64,000 nucleotides of DNA, taken from WTGJ01 sp965237765. GTDB lineage: Bacteria > Chloroflexota > Anaerolineae > Aggregatilineales > Phototrophicaceae. The position numbers were made by a program, and so were the translations under genes. Location of the stretch: contig OZ250157.1 of the NCBI GenBank assembly GCA_965237765.1, positions 806,001 to 870,000 on the forward strand, given 5' to 3'. The notes under the pieces are model-generated. The model saw only the letters and a list, made by a program, of their open reading frames with translations, did not search any database and was not told the DNA's origin. Shown here in pieces: positions 49,544-58,399 of this stretch (its first letter is position 1; every line of letters starts with the position of its first letter).

Positions 49544-49615
49544 AGCGGGAGATGAGATTCGAACTCACGACCTTTTCCTTGGCAAGGAAACGTTCTACCG
49601 CTGAACTACTCCCGC
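49544..49615 (-). tRNA. tRNA-Gly (GCC)
   Basis: 72 nt cloverleaf: acceptor GCGGGAG/CTCCCGC, anticodon loop TTGCCAA, T-loop TTCGAAT, discriminator T as usual for glycine. CCA is not encoded. It sits alone on the minus strand between two plus-strand genes. Confidence 0.96.
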
Positions 49616-49624
49616 ATCGCCGAT

Positions 49625-49652
49625 ATTCTAGCACACGCCAGCGATGATACAA
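49625..49652 (-). promoter_or_regulatory. Probable promoter of tRNA-Gly
   Basis: Minus strand: TTGTAT (49652-49647), 16-bp spacer, TAGAAT (49630-49625), ten bases before the tRNA. Confidence 0.5.
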
Positions 49653-49730
49653 GCGTAATTCTGCAGCGCGTTAAATCAGCGCCACGCAGGGAATCAACCG
49701 CCGCCAGCAGAATTAAACAATCCGCATAAA

Positions 49731-51440
49731 ATGGCCACCATGACAGTCAGCACAAAAACCCGCCTGAGCGGCGCTCGCGCCCGCCTGGAAGCGCGCCGCC
49801 GCGCCGAAGAACGAGCGCGCCAACGCCAGCGCCAGCTCGCCCAGCAGGATAGCGCGCGCCTCATGCTCGCCGACGTCGCCTTTTATTTGCGCCGCAGCCT
49901 TCTATTGCGCGCAGGCTTTCTAATGCCATTCATCGCCGCGTTCGTCATCTTCTTCGCGCATTACACCGTCGGCGGGCGCGTCTACCCCGGCGTCCATTCG
50001 CTGGGGCAGCACCTAGGCGGGCGGGGGCAAGCGGCGGTCGGCGATGCGCTGGAAACAGCCTGGGCCGAGCAAGCGCCGCTGCAGATCTACCTGGATAACC
50101 AACCAATCGCCGAAGCCACGCCCGCGCAACTCGGGATGCGGCTGGATACGGCCGCAACCTACACCCAAGCGCGGCGAGTCGGCCTCGCTGGCATCCCTTT
50201 TGGCTTCGCGCTCACGCCCGTCATCACCGTCGAGGGCAACAATTACCTGGCCGCCCAGCAATACTTGCTCAATTTCAAGCAGCAAGTCGACATCCCCCCC
50301 GCCAACGCCAGTTATCGCTATGTGAATGGTGAGGTGCAGCCAGTGCCCGGGCAGGATGGCCGCGCGCTGGATATCATGTCCGCCCTCGCCGCGCTCAGCG
50401 AAGATCCGGCGCGCATCTGGCGGCGCGGCGAATTGCGCCTCGAATCGGCTGTCTTACCGCCCGCCGTGTCCGACCCCCTTCCCCTACTCGCGCAGGCCAA
50501 ATCGGTCATAACGCGCAGCATCGAGCTGGTCGGTTACGACCCCTATACCAACGAGACGACGAATTTTTCCGCAGGACCGGCCGATGTGGCAAATTGGCTG
50601 GAAGCGGGGCCGACGAACCTGCAATTACAAGCGAATCACTTCCGCGCGATGATTTCCACCATCAATACCAAGCAACTGCTGCGGAATAGCAACGCGCGCT
50701 TTTTGGACGCGAATTATGCTTATCGCAAAGTGAACGACGCCCTCGCTCGGAACGAGACGCGCATCACCCTGCGCATCAATTATCGCCCCAGCATCTACAC
50801 CGTCGAGAAGGGCGATACCACTTATGATATTGCGCGCAAAAACGGCATCCCCTATGGCCTCATCGCGGAAGCCAACCCCGGCCGCAACCTCAACATGCTC
50901 TTCATCGGCGAAGAGATTCAGCTCCCCACGCGTGACATTACCCTCCCCAACGACGTTGTCTCTCACAAGCGCATCATCGTCGATCTGGATATGCAACACC
51001 TCATCGCTTACGAGAATGGCGAGGTGATTTTCGACTGGGGCATTTCCTCCGGCATGGAGAGCGACCCGACGCTGCCCGGCGTCTTCCAAATCCTCTCACA
51101 TACTGAGGTCGCCAACGGCTCCAGCTTCCGCCTCTGCAATGACGAACAATGCGGCAGCTGGGAGATGCATTATTTCATGGGCATCTACGAGGTGCGGCCA
51201 GGGTTGATGAACGGCTTCCACGGCGCCGTGCTCCTGCCGAATGGCCTCTACCTCAACGGCAATGATGTGAATGAGCCCTCGACGCTCGGCTGCGTGATGT
51301 CCGGCAACGAAAACGCGGAACAACTCTACCAGTGGGCGCAACAGGGCACGATCGTCGAAATCATCGGCGATGATTACCCGCCGCAATCCGACCTCGCGCG
51401 CCATGCACAAACGCTCATTAACAACTACTACGCCTCCTAA
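49731..51440 (+). CDS. L,D-transpeptidase (YkuD) with LysM and peptidoglycan-binding-4-like domain
   Basis: 569 aa; ATG 49731 or 49740. The cytoplasmic N-terminal ~50 residues are Arg/Gln-rich and coiled-coil-like. One membrane helix follows (LLLRAGFLMPFIAAFVIFFAH, about 54-74), so this is a type II anchored protein. A repeat region of PG_binding_4 type (GRVYPGVHSLGQHL) comes next, then a LysM around residue 355 (YTVEKGDTTYDIARKNGI...IGEEIQLPT). The C-terminal YkuD domain has GFHGAVLLP and the catalytic STLGCVMSG. It cross-links peptidoglycan or attaches partners to it outside the membrane. Having both LysM and YkuD in this order is typical of Chloroflexota proteins. Confidence 0.92.
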   Translation: MATMTVSTKTRLSGARARLEARRRAEERARQRQRQLAQQDSARLMLADVAFYLRRSLLLRAGFLMPFIAAFVIFFAHYTVGGRVYPGVHSLGQHLGGRGQAAVGDALETAWAEQAPLQIYLDNQPIAEATPAQLGMRLDTAATYTQARRVGLAGIPFGFALTPVITVEGNNYLAAQQYLLNFKQQVDIPPANASYRYVNGEVQPVPGQDGRALDIMSALAALSEDPARIWRRGELRLESAVLPPAVSDPLPLLAQAKSVITRSIELVGYDPYTNETTNFSAGPADVANWLEAGPTNLQLQANHFRAMISTINTKQLLRNSNARFLDANYAYRKVNDALARNETRITLRINYRPSIYTVEKGDTTYDIARKNGIPYGLIAEANPGRNLNMLFIGEEIQLPTRDITLPNDVVSHKRIIVDLDMQHLIAYENGEVIFDWGISSGMESDPTLPGVFQILSHTEVANGSSFRLCNDEQCGSWEMHYFMGIYEVRPGLMNGFHGAVLLPNGLYLNGNDVNEPSTLGCVMSGNENAEQLYQWAQQGTIVEIIGDDYPPQSDLARHAQTLINNYYAS

Positions 51441-51499
51441 TTCCCAGCCAGCGCGCGCTATACTCCACACAGCGAATTGGCAAGCACGGAGGCGAGCGC

Positions 51500-53404
51500 A
51501 TGTCCGGTAGGGATCGCATCACGCGGCAATATGGCCTGTGGAAAAGCCCGCTGACAGCGCGGGCGTTGGCCGGCGATATGGCCATCAGCAACGCGCAATG
51601 GTTGCCCGGGCGCGCGGGCGCGCGGGCTGCCCTCGTCTGGTTGGAACGGCGCGGCGCGCAGCCAGTCATCGTCATCCAGCAGGGCGAAGACGCCCCGCGT
51701 GACCTGACGGCGGCGGATGTAATGGTGCGCGCGCGGGTGGGCTACGGCGGCGGCGACTATGGCGTCTCGCGCGGCGCGATCTACTACTCGGCGGAAGGGC
51801 GGCTCTGGCGGCAAGCGGTGGCTGGTGGCGCGCCGCGGGCCATCACGCCCGCTTTCGGCGCCTGCGCTTCCCCCACGCCATCACCCGACGATCGCTGGTT
51901 GGCTTATGTATTCAGCTACGAGCGGGCGGATGGGCTTGCGCTGGTGCCGAGCGACGGTAGCAATTGGCCACGGCAATTGGCGAAGGATAGCGATTTCGTC
52001 ATGCAGCCGGTCTGGTCGCCCACAGGCGATGCCTTGGCTTACATCGCCTGGGACCATCCGAATATGCCCTGGGATGGCACCGAGCTGCGCCTGTTGCATC
52101 TGGATATGGCGGCGGGCGGCGGGCCGCGTGTGCGGGAGCGCCAAACGCTGGCCGGCGACGCAGGGACGAGCATCTTCCAACCACAATTCTCGCCCGATGG
52201 CCGCTGGCTGACCTATATCAGCGATGAGAGCGGATTCGGGCAGCTATACGCGCTGGAGCTGGCGACCGGCGAGCGGCAACAATTGACACACGACGAGGCC
52301 GAGCATGGCGCCCCGGGCTGGCGCCAGGGCATACGCCGCTACGGTTGGGTTGGCGACGGCGACGTCATTTATATCTTGCGCGGCGAAGCAGGCTTCCAGA
52401 GCCTTTGCCGCCTGGATTGGGCGACGCAGCGAGTGCGCCGCATCGACACATTAGCCAGCTATAGCGACGTGTCCGAGGTAGCGGTTGGCGCGAATGAATG
52501 GCAGGTGGCCATCATCGCCAGCGATAGCCGCCGACCGACGCGCCTGCTGCGGCGGGTGCCGGGTAGCTCACGAATTGTGCGCCGTTCATCCACAGAATCC
52601 ATCCCGCGCGCAGAGCTTTCGAAAGCGGAACCGGTGCAGTTCCCCGGCCACGATGGCGAAACAGTGCACGGCTTGTATTACGCACCGACGAATCCGCATT
52701 ATGAGGGAGTCGGCCAGCCGCCGCTCATCGTGCATGCCCATGGCGGCCCGACCGGGCAGCAGAGCGCGGGCTACAACTCCGCTGCCCAGTTTTACGCCAC
52801 GCGCGGCTACGCATTTTTGACGGTGAATTACCGCGGCAGCACGGGCTACGGGCGCGCCTACATGCTGAAGCTGCGCGGCAATTGGGGCATCTATGATACG
52901 GAGGATTGTGCGGCCGGCGCGCGCCATCTGGCCGAGCAGGGCCTGGCCGATGCCGAGCGATTCGTGATTTACGGCGGCAGCGCGGGCGGCTTCACGGTGC
53001 TCAATTCGCTCGTCACCATGCCGGGCTTTTACGCCGCCGGCGTCAACCTCTTCGGCGTGAGCAACCATTTCCTGCTCGCCACCGAGACGCATAAATTCGA
53101 AGAGCGCTATCTGGATTCGATGCTGGGCCCCTTGCCGGAAGCCGCGGCGATCTATCGGGAGCGCTCGCCGGTCTTCCAGGCCGAGCGGATTGCGGACCCG
53201 CTGCTCATCTTCCAGGGTAGCATCGACGAGGTGGTGCCGCCCAACCAATCGGAGCTGGTGGTGGAGGTGCTGAAGCGCCGCGGCGTGCCGCATGAGTATC
53301 ACCTCTATGAAGGCGAGGGACATGGCTGGCGCCGCCCCGAAACGATCGAGCATTGCCACACGACGATGCTGCGATTTTTGGAGGAACACGTGTTGTTGAA
53401 GTGA
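51500..53404 (+). CDS. S9-family serine peptidase (acylaminoacyl/dipeptidyl-peptidase type)
   Basis: 634 aa. The N-terminal ~370 residues form a beta-propeller (WSPTGDALAYI, FSPDGRWLTYIS). The C-terminal alpha/beta-hydrolase has the oxyanion HAHGGPTGQ, nucleophile Ser in YGGSAGGFTV, Asp in FQGSIDEVVPP and His in GEGHGWRRPE. It cleaves short peptides from the N terminus. It has no signal peptide, so it is cytoplasmic. It stands alone; the next gene is about 180 nt downstream. Confidence 0.93.
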   Translation: MSGRDRITRQYGLWKSPLTARALAGDMAISNAQWLPGRAGARAALVWLERRGAQPVIVIQQGEDAPRDLTAADVMVRARVGYGGGDYGVSRGAIYYSAEGRLWRQAVAGGAPRAITPAFGACASPTPSPDDRWLAYVFSYERADGLALVPSDGSNWPRQLAKDSDFVMQPVWSPTGDALAYIAWDHPNMPWDGTELRLLHLDMAAGGGPRVRERQTLAGDAGTSIFQPQFSPDGRWLTYISDESGFGQLYALELATGERQQLTHDEAEHGAPGWRQGIRRYGWVGDGDVIYILRGEAGFQSLCRLDWATQRVRRIDTLASYSDVSEVAVGANEWQVAIIASDSRRPTRLLRRVPGSSRIVRRSSTESIPRAELSKAEPVQFPGHDGETVHGLYYAPTNPHYEGVGQPPLIVHAHGGPTGQQSAGYNSAAQFYATRGYAFLTVNYRGSTGYGRAYMLKLRGNWGIYDTEDCAAGARHLAEQGLADAERFVIYGGSAGGFTVLNSLVTMPGFYAAGVNLFGVSNHFLLATETHKFEERYLDSMLGPLPEAAAIYRERSPVFQAERIADPLLIFQGSIDEVVPPNQSELVVEVLKRRGVPHEYHLYEGEGHGWRRPETIEHCHTTMLRFLEEHVLLK

Positions 53405-53584
53405 GGGGTGATCTGATACGATTTAAAGGCTATAATTCGACAGACAAAGTCATTCTCAGAAAGATCAGAGAAGAAATCGCCGCCGAAATGACTTTCTTGA
53501 GGCTCTCTACCGCTTGGAGCTCCGTCGCAACCTTGTACACGACCTTGCAACCCCTCCACTCCTCACCCCCACCAGCCTCCCCCC
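53405..53584 (+). other. Unexplained stretch with AT-richer, protein-like reading
   Basis: Bases 53405-53490 read RGDLIRFKGYNSTDKVILRK in one frame (continuing from the peptidase shadow frame). A shift near 53490 continues as FLEALYRLELRRNLVHDLA in the next. Base and codon use are less GC-rich than in neighbouring genes. I do not recognise it; it may be a decayed insertion or chance. A TATAAT at 53431-53436 could be the -10 of the ComEA-like gene. Confidence 0.3.
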
Positions 53585-54178
53585 ATGCAAGACCTCCCAG
53601 ACGATAGTCGCCCAGTTCCCGTCTGGTGGGTAATCATCGCCCTGGGTGCGGCGCTCATCTTCGGGCTGATCTACCGCGAAGCCACCAGACCGCAACCCCT
53701 CCACCTGGAAGTCTTGCCGCCGCCGCCCACCGCCACCGCCGCCCCCACGCCTACCCCGCCGCCCATCCTCATCCACGTCGTTTGTGAAGGCGCGGCTGGC
53801 GCCATCAACGATACCTTCCGCCTGCCCGCCCATTCACGCGTGGAAGATGCGCTGCGCGCCGCGGGTTGCGCGCTCGAGGCGGGCGATTCCGCGCGCGTCA
53901 ACCTGGCCGAATTGCTGCGCGATGGCGACCAGATCTACCTGCCCGCGGCCGGCGCCGGCCCCGCCCCCACCCCGCTGCGCCCGTCACTCCTGCGTATCAA
54001 CCAGGCCACCCAGGCTGAATTGGAAGAACTGCGGGGCATCGGCCCAATCCTAGCGACGCGCATCCTCGAATGGCGCGCGACCAACGGCCCCTTCCCTGAC
54101 CTGGAATCGCTCGATGCCGTGCCCGGTATCGGGCCTTCTCTGCTAGAAAGCCTGCGCGATTTAATCGCTTTTGATTAG
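53585..54178 (+). CDS. ComEA-like helix-hairpin-helix DNA-binding protein
   Basis: 197 aa. A short cytoplasmic start is followed by one membrane helix (VWWVIIALGAALIFGLIY, about 13-30) and a Pro/Thr-rich linker. An SLBB-type domain (about 65-120) precedes a C-terminal double HhH motif (INQATQAELEELRGIGPILATRI and LDAVPGIGPSLLESL). This is the order of ComEA, the membrane-anchored DNA receptor for natural transformation. No other competence genes are in the window, so the role in uptake is by family analogy. It converges with the GNAT-ankyrin gene. Confidence 0.88.
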   Translation: MQDLPDDSRPVPVWWVIIALGAALIFGLIYREATRPQPLHLEVLPPPPTATAAPTPTPPPILIHVVCEGAAGAINDTFRLPAHSRVEDALRAAGCALEAGDSARVNLAELLRDGDQIYLPAAGAGPAPTPLRPSLLRINQATQAELEELRGIGPILATRILEWRATNGPFPDLESLDAVPGIGPSLLESLRDLIAFD

Positions 54179-54195
54179 CTGTCGCAACGACTGAA

Positions 54196-55479
54196 TCAGC
54201 TCTCCGCACCCAGCGCAGCCCGCACATCTCCCGGCAATGTAATCGGCGCCACTTGGGCAGCCGTTTCGCCCCAGGCATTCGTCGCTTGGGGATTTGCACC
54301 GGCAGCCAGCAACCGACGGATGACCGCTACCTGTCCTGTTTTGAATTGCGGTCCCCAGGGGCCCGTGCCTATGACGGCATGGATCAGTGGCGTGGCACCG
54401 AAATCTCGCTCACGCGCTTCCAAATCCGCGCCCGCCGCCGGCAATTCGCGCGCCAACGCCACTTCGCCATGGAAGCTGACGACGTGCAGGGCCGTCGCGC
54501 CATTCGTTTGCCGGAGCCGCGCCAGCGCCGGCCGTTCGCGCAGCAAAGCCGCCGCCGCGTCCCGCTCGCCACAGAAAAAATGATGCAAGAAAGCTTCCAG
54601 CAGCAGGTAATCCGGCCCCGCCCGCAAACGTGCCCGCTCGGCCCGCGTCGGGATGCGTTCCGCCGCCGCACGCTGCCAGTGCTGCAGAGTGGAGACGACA
54701 CGAAAACCCAGCCGCTCATAGAAGGCGATGAGCCCGTGGCCATTCTGCAGCGTCGCATGTTCACAGCCGGCCGCCCGTGCCGCTTCACAGACATGCCGCA
54801 TGAGCGCGCTGGCGATGCCTTGCCGCCGCGCCGCCGGCCCTACGCCCACATCATAGATCCCCGCCACGCCCGCGGCGGCGCAAAGCATCGCGCTGCCCAG
54901 CCATTCCTCGCTGCGGCGCGTATGGAAGATCCGCGCCTGCCCACATTCCGCCATTTGCAATGTGGCCGCGAATTCGTTGGCCGCGCTATCCACCTGGAGC
55001 GCGCCAAAATACGGATGTTCAGGGTTGGCGCCGGCGGCCGCATCGGCCAACTTTTGCTCGCCCCAATCGACGCGCATTTCGCCGATTTCGACTGCTTCCG
55101 GTAGCGCGGGCGCAGCCGGCAAGGCGCGCAAATCGGCCGCCATGCATGTGCCCGAAAACTGATAGCGCCAACCGGCTGCCTTTAGGTAACCGTGCCATTC
55201 GGGCGGCGTGCGCCGCGCGGACGTCGTACACCAGATCGCCGTCTCCCACTGCTCGTAAAACGCCAGCGCCTCCTCAAGCAACGCGTCGGCATCGGCGGGC
55301 GCGGCCGTCGGCGGCAGCAAAGCGCGATCGCAACCCGGCAACCAGAGCGGTTGCGGCGTATAGGTCCATCGCAAACAAGCACCGCCGTGGATGTCGCTTC
55401 CTGCCGCCTGCGCGCGCCAGCCATTCACAAGTGCCAGATTCTCTTCCGCCGCCACTGCCAATTCCCCTACCAACGACAT
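54196..55479 (-). CDS. GNAT acetyltransferase fused to C-terminal ankyrin repeats
   Basis: 427 aa, good GGAGG site before ATG 55479. The first ~110 residues look like a degenerate GNAT half (LLEEALAFYEQW). The catalytic GNAT fold lies at about 130-280, with the acetyl-CoA loop VGPAARRQGIASALM and the terminal LIAFYERLGFRVVST. From about residue 300 the chain changes to ankyrin repeats (GATALHVVSFHGEVALA, GATPLIHAVIGTG, VIRRLLAAGANPQATNAWGETAA). The fusion may let the enzyme recognise a protein partner or act on one; the substrate is unknown. It is divergent from cysS. Confidence 0.85.
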   Translation of the reverse strand: MSLVGELAVAAEENLALVNGWRAQAAGSDIHGGACLRWTYTPQPLWLPGCDRALLPPTAAPADADALLEEALAFYEQWETAIWCTTSARRTPPEWHGYLKAAGWRYQFSGTCMAADLRALPAAPALPEAVEIGEMRVDWGEQKLADAAAGANPEHPYFGALQVDSAANEFAATLQMAECGQARIFHTRRSEEWLGSAMLCAAAGVAGIYDVGVGPAARRQGIASALMRHVCEAARAAGCEHATLQNGHGLIAFYERLGFRVVSTLQHWQRAAAERIPTRAERARLRAGPDYLLLEAFLHHFFCGERDAAAALLRERPALARLRQTNGATALHVVSFHGEVALARELPAAGADLEARERDFGATPLIHAVIGTGPWGPQFKTGQVAVIRRLLAAGANPQATNAWGETAAQVAPITLPGDVRAALGAES

Positions 55480-55578
55480 GGCAAACCCTCACCTCCGCCC
55501 CAGAATATGCGCGGAATTCGTTATCCCGCGCGCGCTCCTTTTGGGTTACAATCACGCGCAAGCGCAGGGGAACAATCG

Positions 55579-57027
55579 ATGGCTCAACAAGCGCTGCGCA
55601 TCTTCAATGTGCTCGGCCGCCAAAAACAGGATTTCGTGCCACTGGTCGAGGGGCAGGTGGGTATGTATGTTTGCGGCCCCACGGTGCAGGAACTATCGCA
55701 CATCGGCCATGCCAAAACCTACGTGGCCTTCGATACCATCGCCCGCTGGCTGCGCCATTCCAGCTACGATCTGCTCTACATCCAGAATATCACCGATGTC
55801 GGGCACCTGCTCGCCACTGATGAAGACCGCATCCTCAAGAAAGCAGCCGAGATGCAATGGCGACCGATGCAACTCGTCGAGCACTATACGCGCGAATACT
55901 TCGCCGATATGGACGCGCTCGGCATCCAGCGCCCCGATATCTCCCCCCGCGCCAGTGCTCACATCCCCGAGCAAATCCGCATGACGCAGGATCTCATCGC
56001 CAGCGGCCACGCCTATGTCGCCGATGGCAACGTCTATTTTGACGTCCGCAGCGCTCCTGCTTATGGCAAGCTCAGCAACCGCCAGCTGGAAGCGGAGGAA
56101 GCCGGCAGCCGTGAAGCTATCCGCAGCGACAAGCGCAACCCAGAGGATTTCGCCCTCTGGAAGCGCGCCGAAGCGGAACACATCTTGCGCTGGGATAGCC
56201 CCTGGGGCGAAGGTTTCCCCGGCTGGCATATCGAATGCTCCGCGATGGCCCTCAAATACCTCGGCCCGACCTTCGATATCCACGGTGGCGGTATCGACAA
56301 TATCTACCCGCACAATGAGAATGAAATCGCCCAGAGCGAATGCGCCAATCACGCCGATTTCGCGCGCTATTGGCTGCTGGTCGGCAGCCTGACGGTGGAT
56401 GGCGTGAAGATGTCCAAGTCATTGGGCAATTTCATCACCATCCGCGACGCGCTTTCGCGGCATCGGCCGCAGGTGATACGCCTCTTCTCGTTGAGCGCGC
56501 ATTATGGCAGTCCAGTGGATTTCAGCGAAGCGGCGCTCGCGGGCGCGGCGGGCGGCTGGGAGCGACTTGTTTCCGCCTGGCGACGCGCCCAACGACGGCT
56601 GGCAAGCGCGGACGCCAGCGACGATGGCCATACCTTCCAAACTCGTGTCGACCACACGCGCTCCCAATTCGCCAATGCCATGAATGACGATTTCAATACG
56701 CCACAGGCCATCGCCGCCCTGCAGCAATTCACGCGGGAAGTCAACAGCCTGCTGCAAGATGGCACCTCGCTCGGCGCGGGCATCCTGACCCAGATTGTCG
56801 CCCCCTATGAGGAACTGGCGGGCGGTGTTCTTGGCCTCTTGCCCGACGGGGAAAGCGGCGCGGACGCTTCACGCGAAGCCGGCCTGATCGAGCTGCTGTT
56901 GAATCTCCGCGCCAAAGCCCGCTCCGAAAAACAATACGCCGCGAGCGACCGCATCCGCGCTGAGCTGGCGCGCCTGGGCATTGCATTGGAAGATAGCGCC
57001 AACGGCACGACCTGGCGCATCCCATGA
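55579..57027 (+). CDS. cysS: Cysteine--tRNA ligase
   Basis: 482 aa from ATG 55579 (AGGGGAA upstream); the longer in-frame extension upstream overlaps the divergent GNAT gene and is rejected. Zinc ligand C32 (YVCGPTV), HIGH at 41-44 (SHIGHAKTY), zinc-binding HIECSAMA and HNENEIAQSE, then KMSKSLGNF near 270. The C-terminal anticodon-binding helix bundle ends in RARS/QYAASDRIRAEL. It charges tRNA-Cys. It starts a tightly packed operon: the next start overlaps its stop. Confidence 0.97.
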   Translation: MAQQALRIFNVLGRQKQDFVPLVEGQVGMYVCGPTVQELSHIGHAKTYVAFDTIARWLRHSSYDLLYIQNITDVGHLLATDEDRILKKAAEMQWRPMQLVEHYTREYFADMDALGIQRPDISPRASAHIPEQIRMTQDLIASGHAYVADGNVYFDVRSAPAYGKLSNRQLEAEEAGSREAIRSDKRNPEDFALWKRAEAEHILRWDSPWGEGFPGWHIECSAMALKYLGPTFDIHGGGIDNIYPHNENEIAQSECANHADFARYWLLVGSLTVDGVKMSKSLGNFITIRDALSRHRPQVIRLFSLSAHYGSPVDFSEAALAGAAGGWERLVSAWRRAQRRLASADASDDGHTFQTRVDHTRSQFANAMNDDFNTPQAIAALQQFTREVNSLLQDGTSLGAGILTQIVAPYEELAGGVLGLLPDGESGADASREAGLIELLLNLRAKARSEKQYAASDRIRAELARLGIALEDSANGTTWRIP

Positions 57028-57845
57028 GCGGCGTCGCGCGTTCCATGAATGGCAGCCAGCTCCTGTACGGCCATTGGTCGGTGATGGAAGCCCTGCGCGC
57101 GCAGCGGCGCCCGCTCGAGCAACTGCTGCTCACGGAGGGCGTGGACGAGCGCGGCAAGCTGGGCGAAATCCTGCAACTGGCCCGTTCGCGCGGCCTGAAG
57201 ATCCGCCGCATCCCGCGCGGGATCATGGATGACATCACCAACAACGCGCGCCATCAGCATACCGCCCTGCGCGTCGGCCCCTACCCTTACGTTGAGTTGG
57301 AATACATCCTGAACAATGCGGAATCTCGCGGCGAGCGCCCCTTCCTCTTGCTGCTCGATCTGCTGAAGGACCCGCAAAACGTCGGCGTGCTCTTGCGCAT
57401 CGCCGATTCGGTGGGCATCCATGGCATCGTGCTGCAGGACCGCCGCAGTGTCAGCATCACGCCGGCGGTGATCAGCAGCAGCAGCGGCGCGGCGGAACAC
57501 CTTAGCATCGCCCGCGTCACCAATCTGGTGCAGACCATGCGTGAGCTGCGCGATGCTGGCGTCTGGCTCGTCGGGCTGGATACGGGGGAAAAGCTACAGC
57601 CCCTGGACGCGGTGGATCTGAATGTGCCGCTCGCCCTCGTGCTGGGCAGCGAGGGCGAAGGCCTGCGCCGCCTCGTGCGCGAGACCTGCGACATATTGGC
57701 GACGTTGCCGATGCGCGGCAAGGTCGCCAGTCTCAATGTCGCTACCGTCGGATCGATCGCGCTATACAGCGCCTGGAGCGCGCGCGCCTGGGAGGGTTGG
57801 CAGGGTGCGGCCCCGCGTTTGACGGCGGGAAAGGATGGCCGATGA
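57024..57845 (+). CDS. rlmB: SpoU/TrmH-family rRNA 2'-O-methyltransferase, RlmB type
   Basis: 273 aa, ATGA overlap with cysS. The N-terminal substrate-binding domain (LYGHWSVMEAL, residues 13-23) is followed by the SPOUT knot: DLLKDPQNVGVLLRIADSVG (motif 1), LVLGSEGEGLRRLV (motif 2) and MRGKVASLNVATVGSIALY (motif 3). It methylates a guanosine of 23S rRNA or a tRNA; cysS-rlmB adjacency is common and favours RlmB. The next gene also overlaps. Confidence 0.9.
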   Translation: MSGVARSMNGSQLLYGHWSVMEALRAQRRPLEQLLLTEGVDERGKLGEILQLARSRGLKIRRIPRGIMDDITNNARHQHTALRVGPYPYVELEYILNNAESRGERPFLLLLDLLKDPQNVGVLLRIADSVGIHGIVLQDRRSVSITPAVISSSSGAAEHLSIARVTNLVQTMRELRDAGVWLVGLDTGEKLQPLDAVDLNVPLALVLGSEGEGLRRLVRETCDILATLPMRGKVASLNVATVGSIALYSAWSARAWEGWQGAAPRLTAGKDGR

Positions 57846-58399
57846 TCCAGGATATCCTTGGCGATGCGCGCAGCCGCATGAAGTCCTCGCTGTCGGTCTT
57901 CGAAGAAACGCTGCAAGGCATCCGCGGCAACCGCGCCAGCACCGCGCTGGTAGACCGCCTCTCCGTCGAGTATTATGGGCAGGCGGCGGAGCTGCGCCAG
58001 CTCAGCAATATCAGCACGCCCGAGCCGATGCAAATCCTCATTCGGCCATATGATAAGGATGCCGTCCGTGCCATCGAGAAGGCCATCCAGCTTTCCGATT
58101 TGGGCATCCATCCCAACGTCGATGGAGAAGCCATCCGCTTGAATATGCCGCCGCTTACGCAAGAGCGCCGTCAGCAACTGGTGCGACATTTGCAAAAGCG
58201 CACCGAAGAAGCGCGCGTCGCCATCCGCAACATCCGCCGCTCCGCCAATGACGATTTGAAGGAATTTGAGCGCGAGAAGTTAATTTCCGAAGACGAACAG
58301 AAGCTGGGCCAAGAAGAGGTGCAGAAGCTGACCAACCGCTATATTGAGCAGATAGATGCCCTCAGCCGCGCCAAAGAAGCGGATATCCTGGAGCTATAA
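57842..58399 (+). CDS. frr: Ribosome recycling factor
   Basis: 185 aa, exactly the family length, from ATG 57842, which overlaps the upstream stop. The readable signatures are RGNRASTALVDRLSVEYYG, PEPMQILIRPYD, GIHPNVDGEAIRLNMPPLTQERR and the C-terminal helix ending IDALSRAKEADILEL. It splits the post-termination ribosome together with EF-G. frr followed by uppS is a widely conserved gene pair. Confidence 0.97.
   Translation: MIQDILGDARSRMKSSLSVFEETLQGIRGNRASTALVDRLSVEYYGQAAELRQLSNISTPEPMQILIRPYDKDAVRAIEKAIQLSDLGIHPNVDGEAIRLNMPPLTQERRQQLVRHLQKRTEEARVAIRNIRRSANDDLKEFEREKLISEDEQKLGQEEVQKLTNRYIEQIDALSRAKEADILEL

Noticed and set aside
49544..49615. tRNA-Gly as an integration site for a mobile element
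   Set aside because: No integrase, no repeated tRNA 3' end and no foreign genes nearby.
53353..53607. 84-residue plus-strand frame from inside the S9 peptidase gene to the ComEA-like gene
   Set aside because: Begins in the wrong frame of the peptidase and lacks a ribosome site; only the middle part has any coding look and is reported separately as uncertain.
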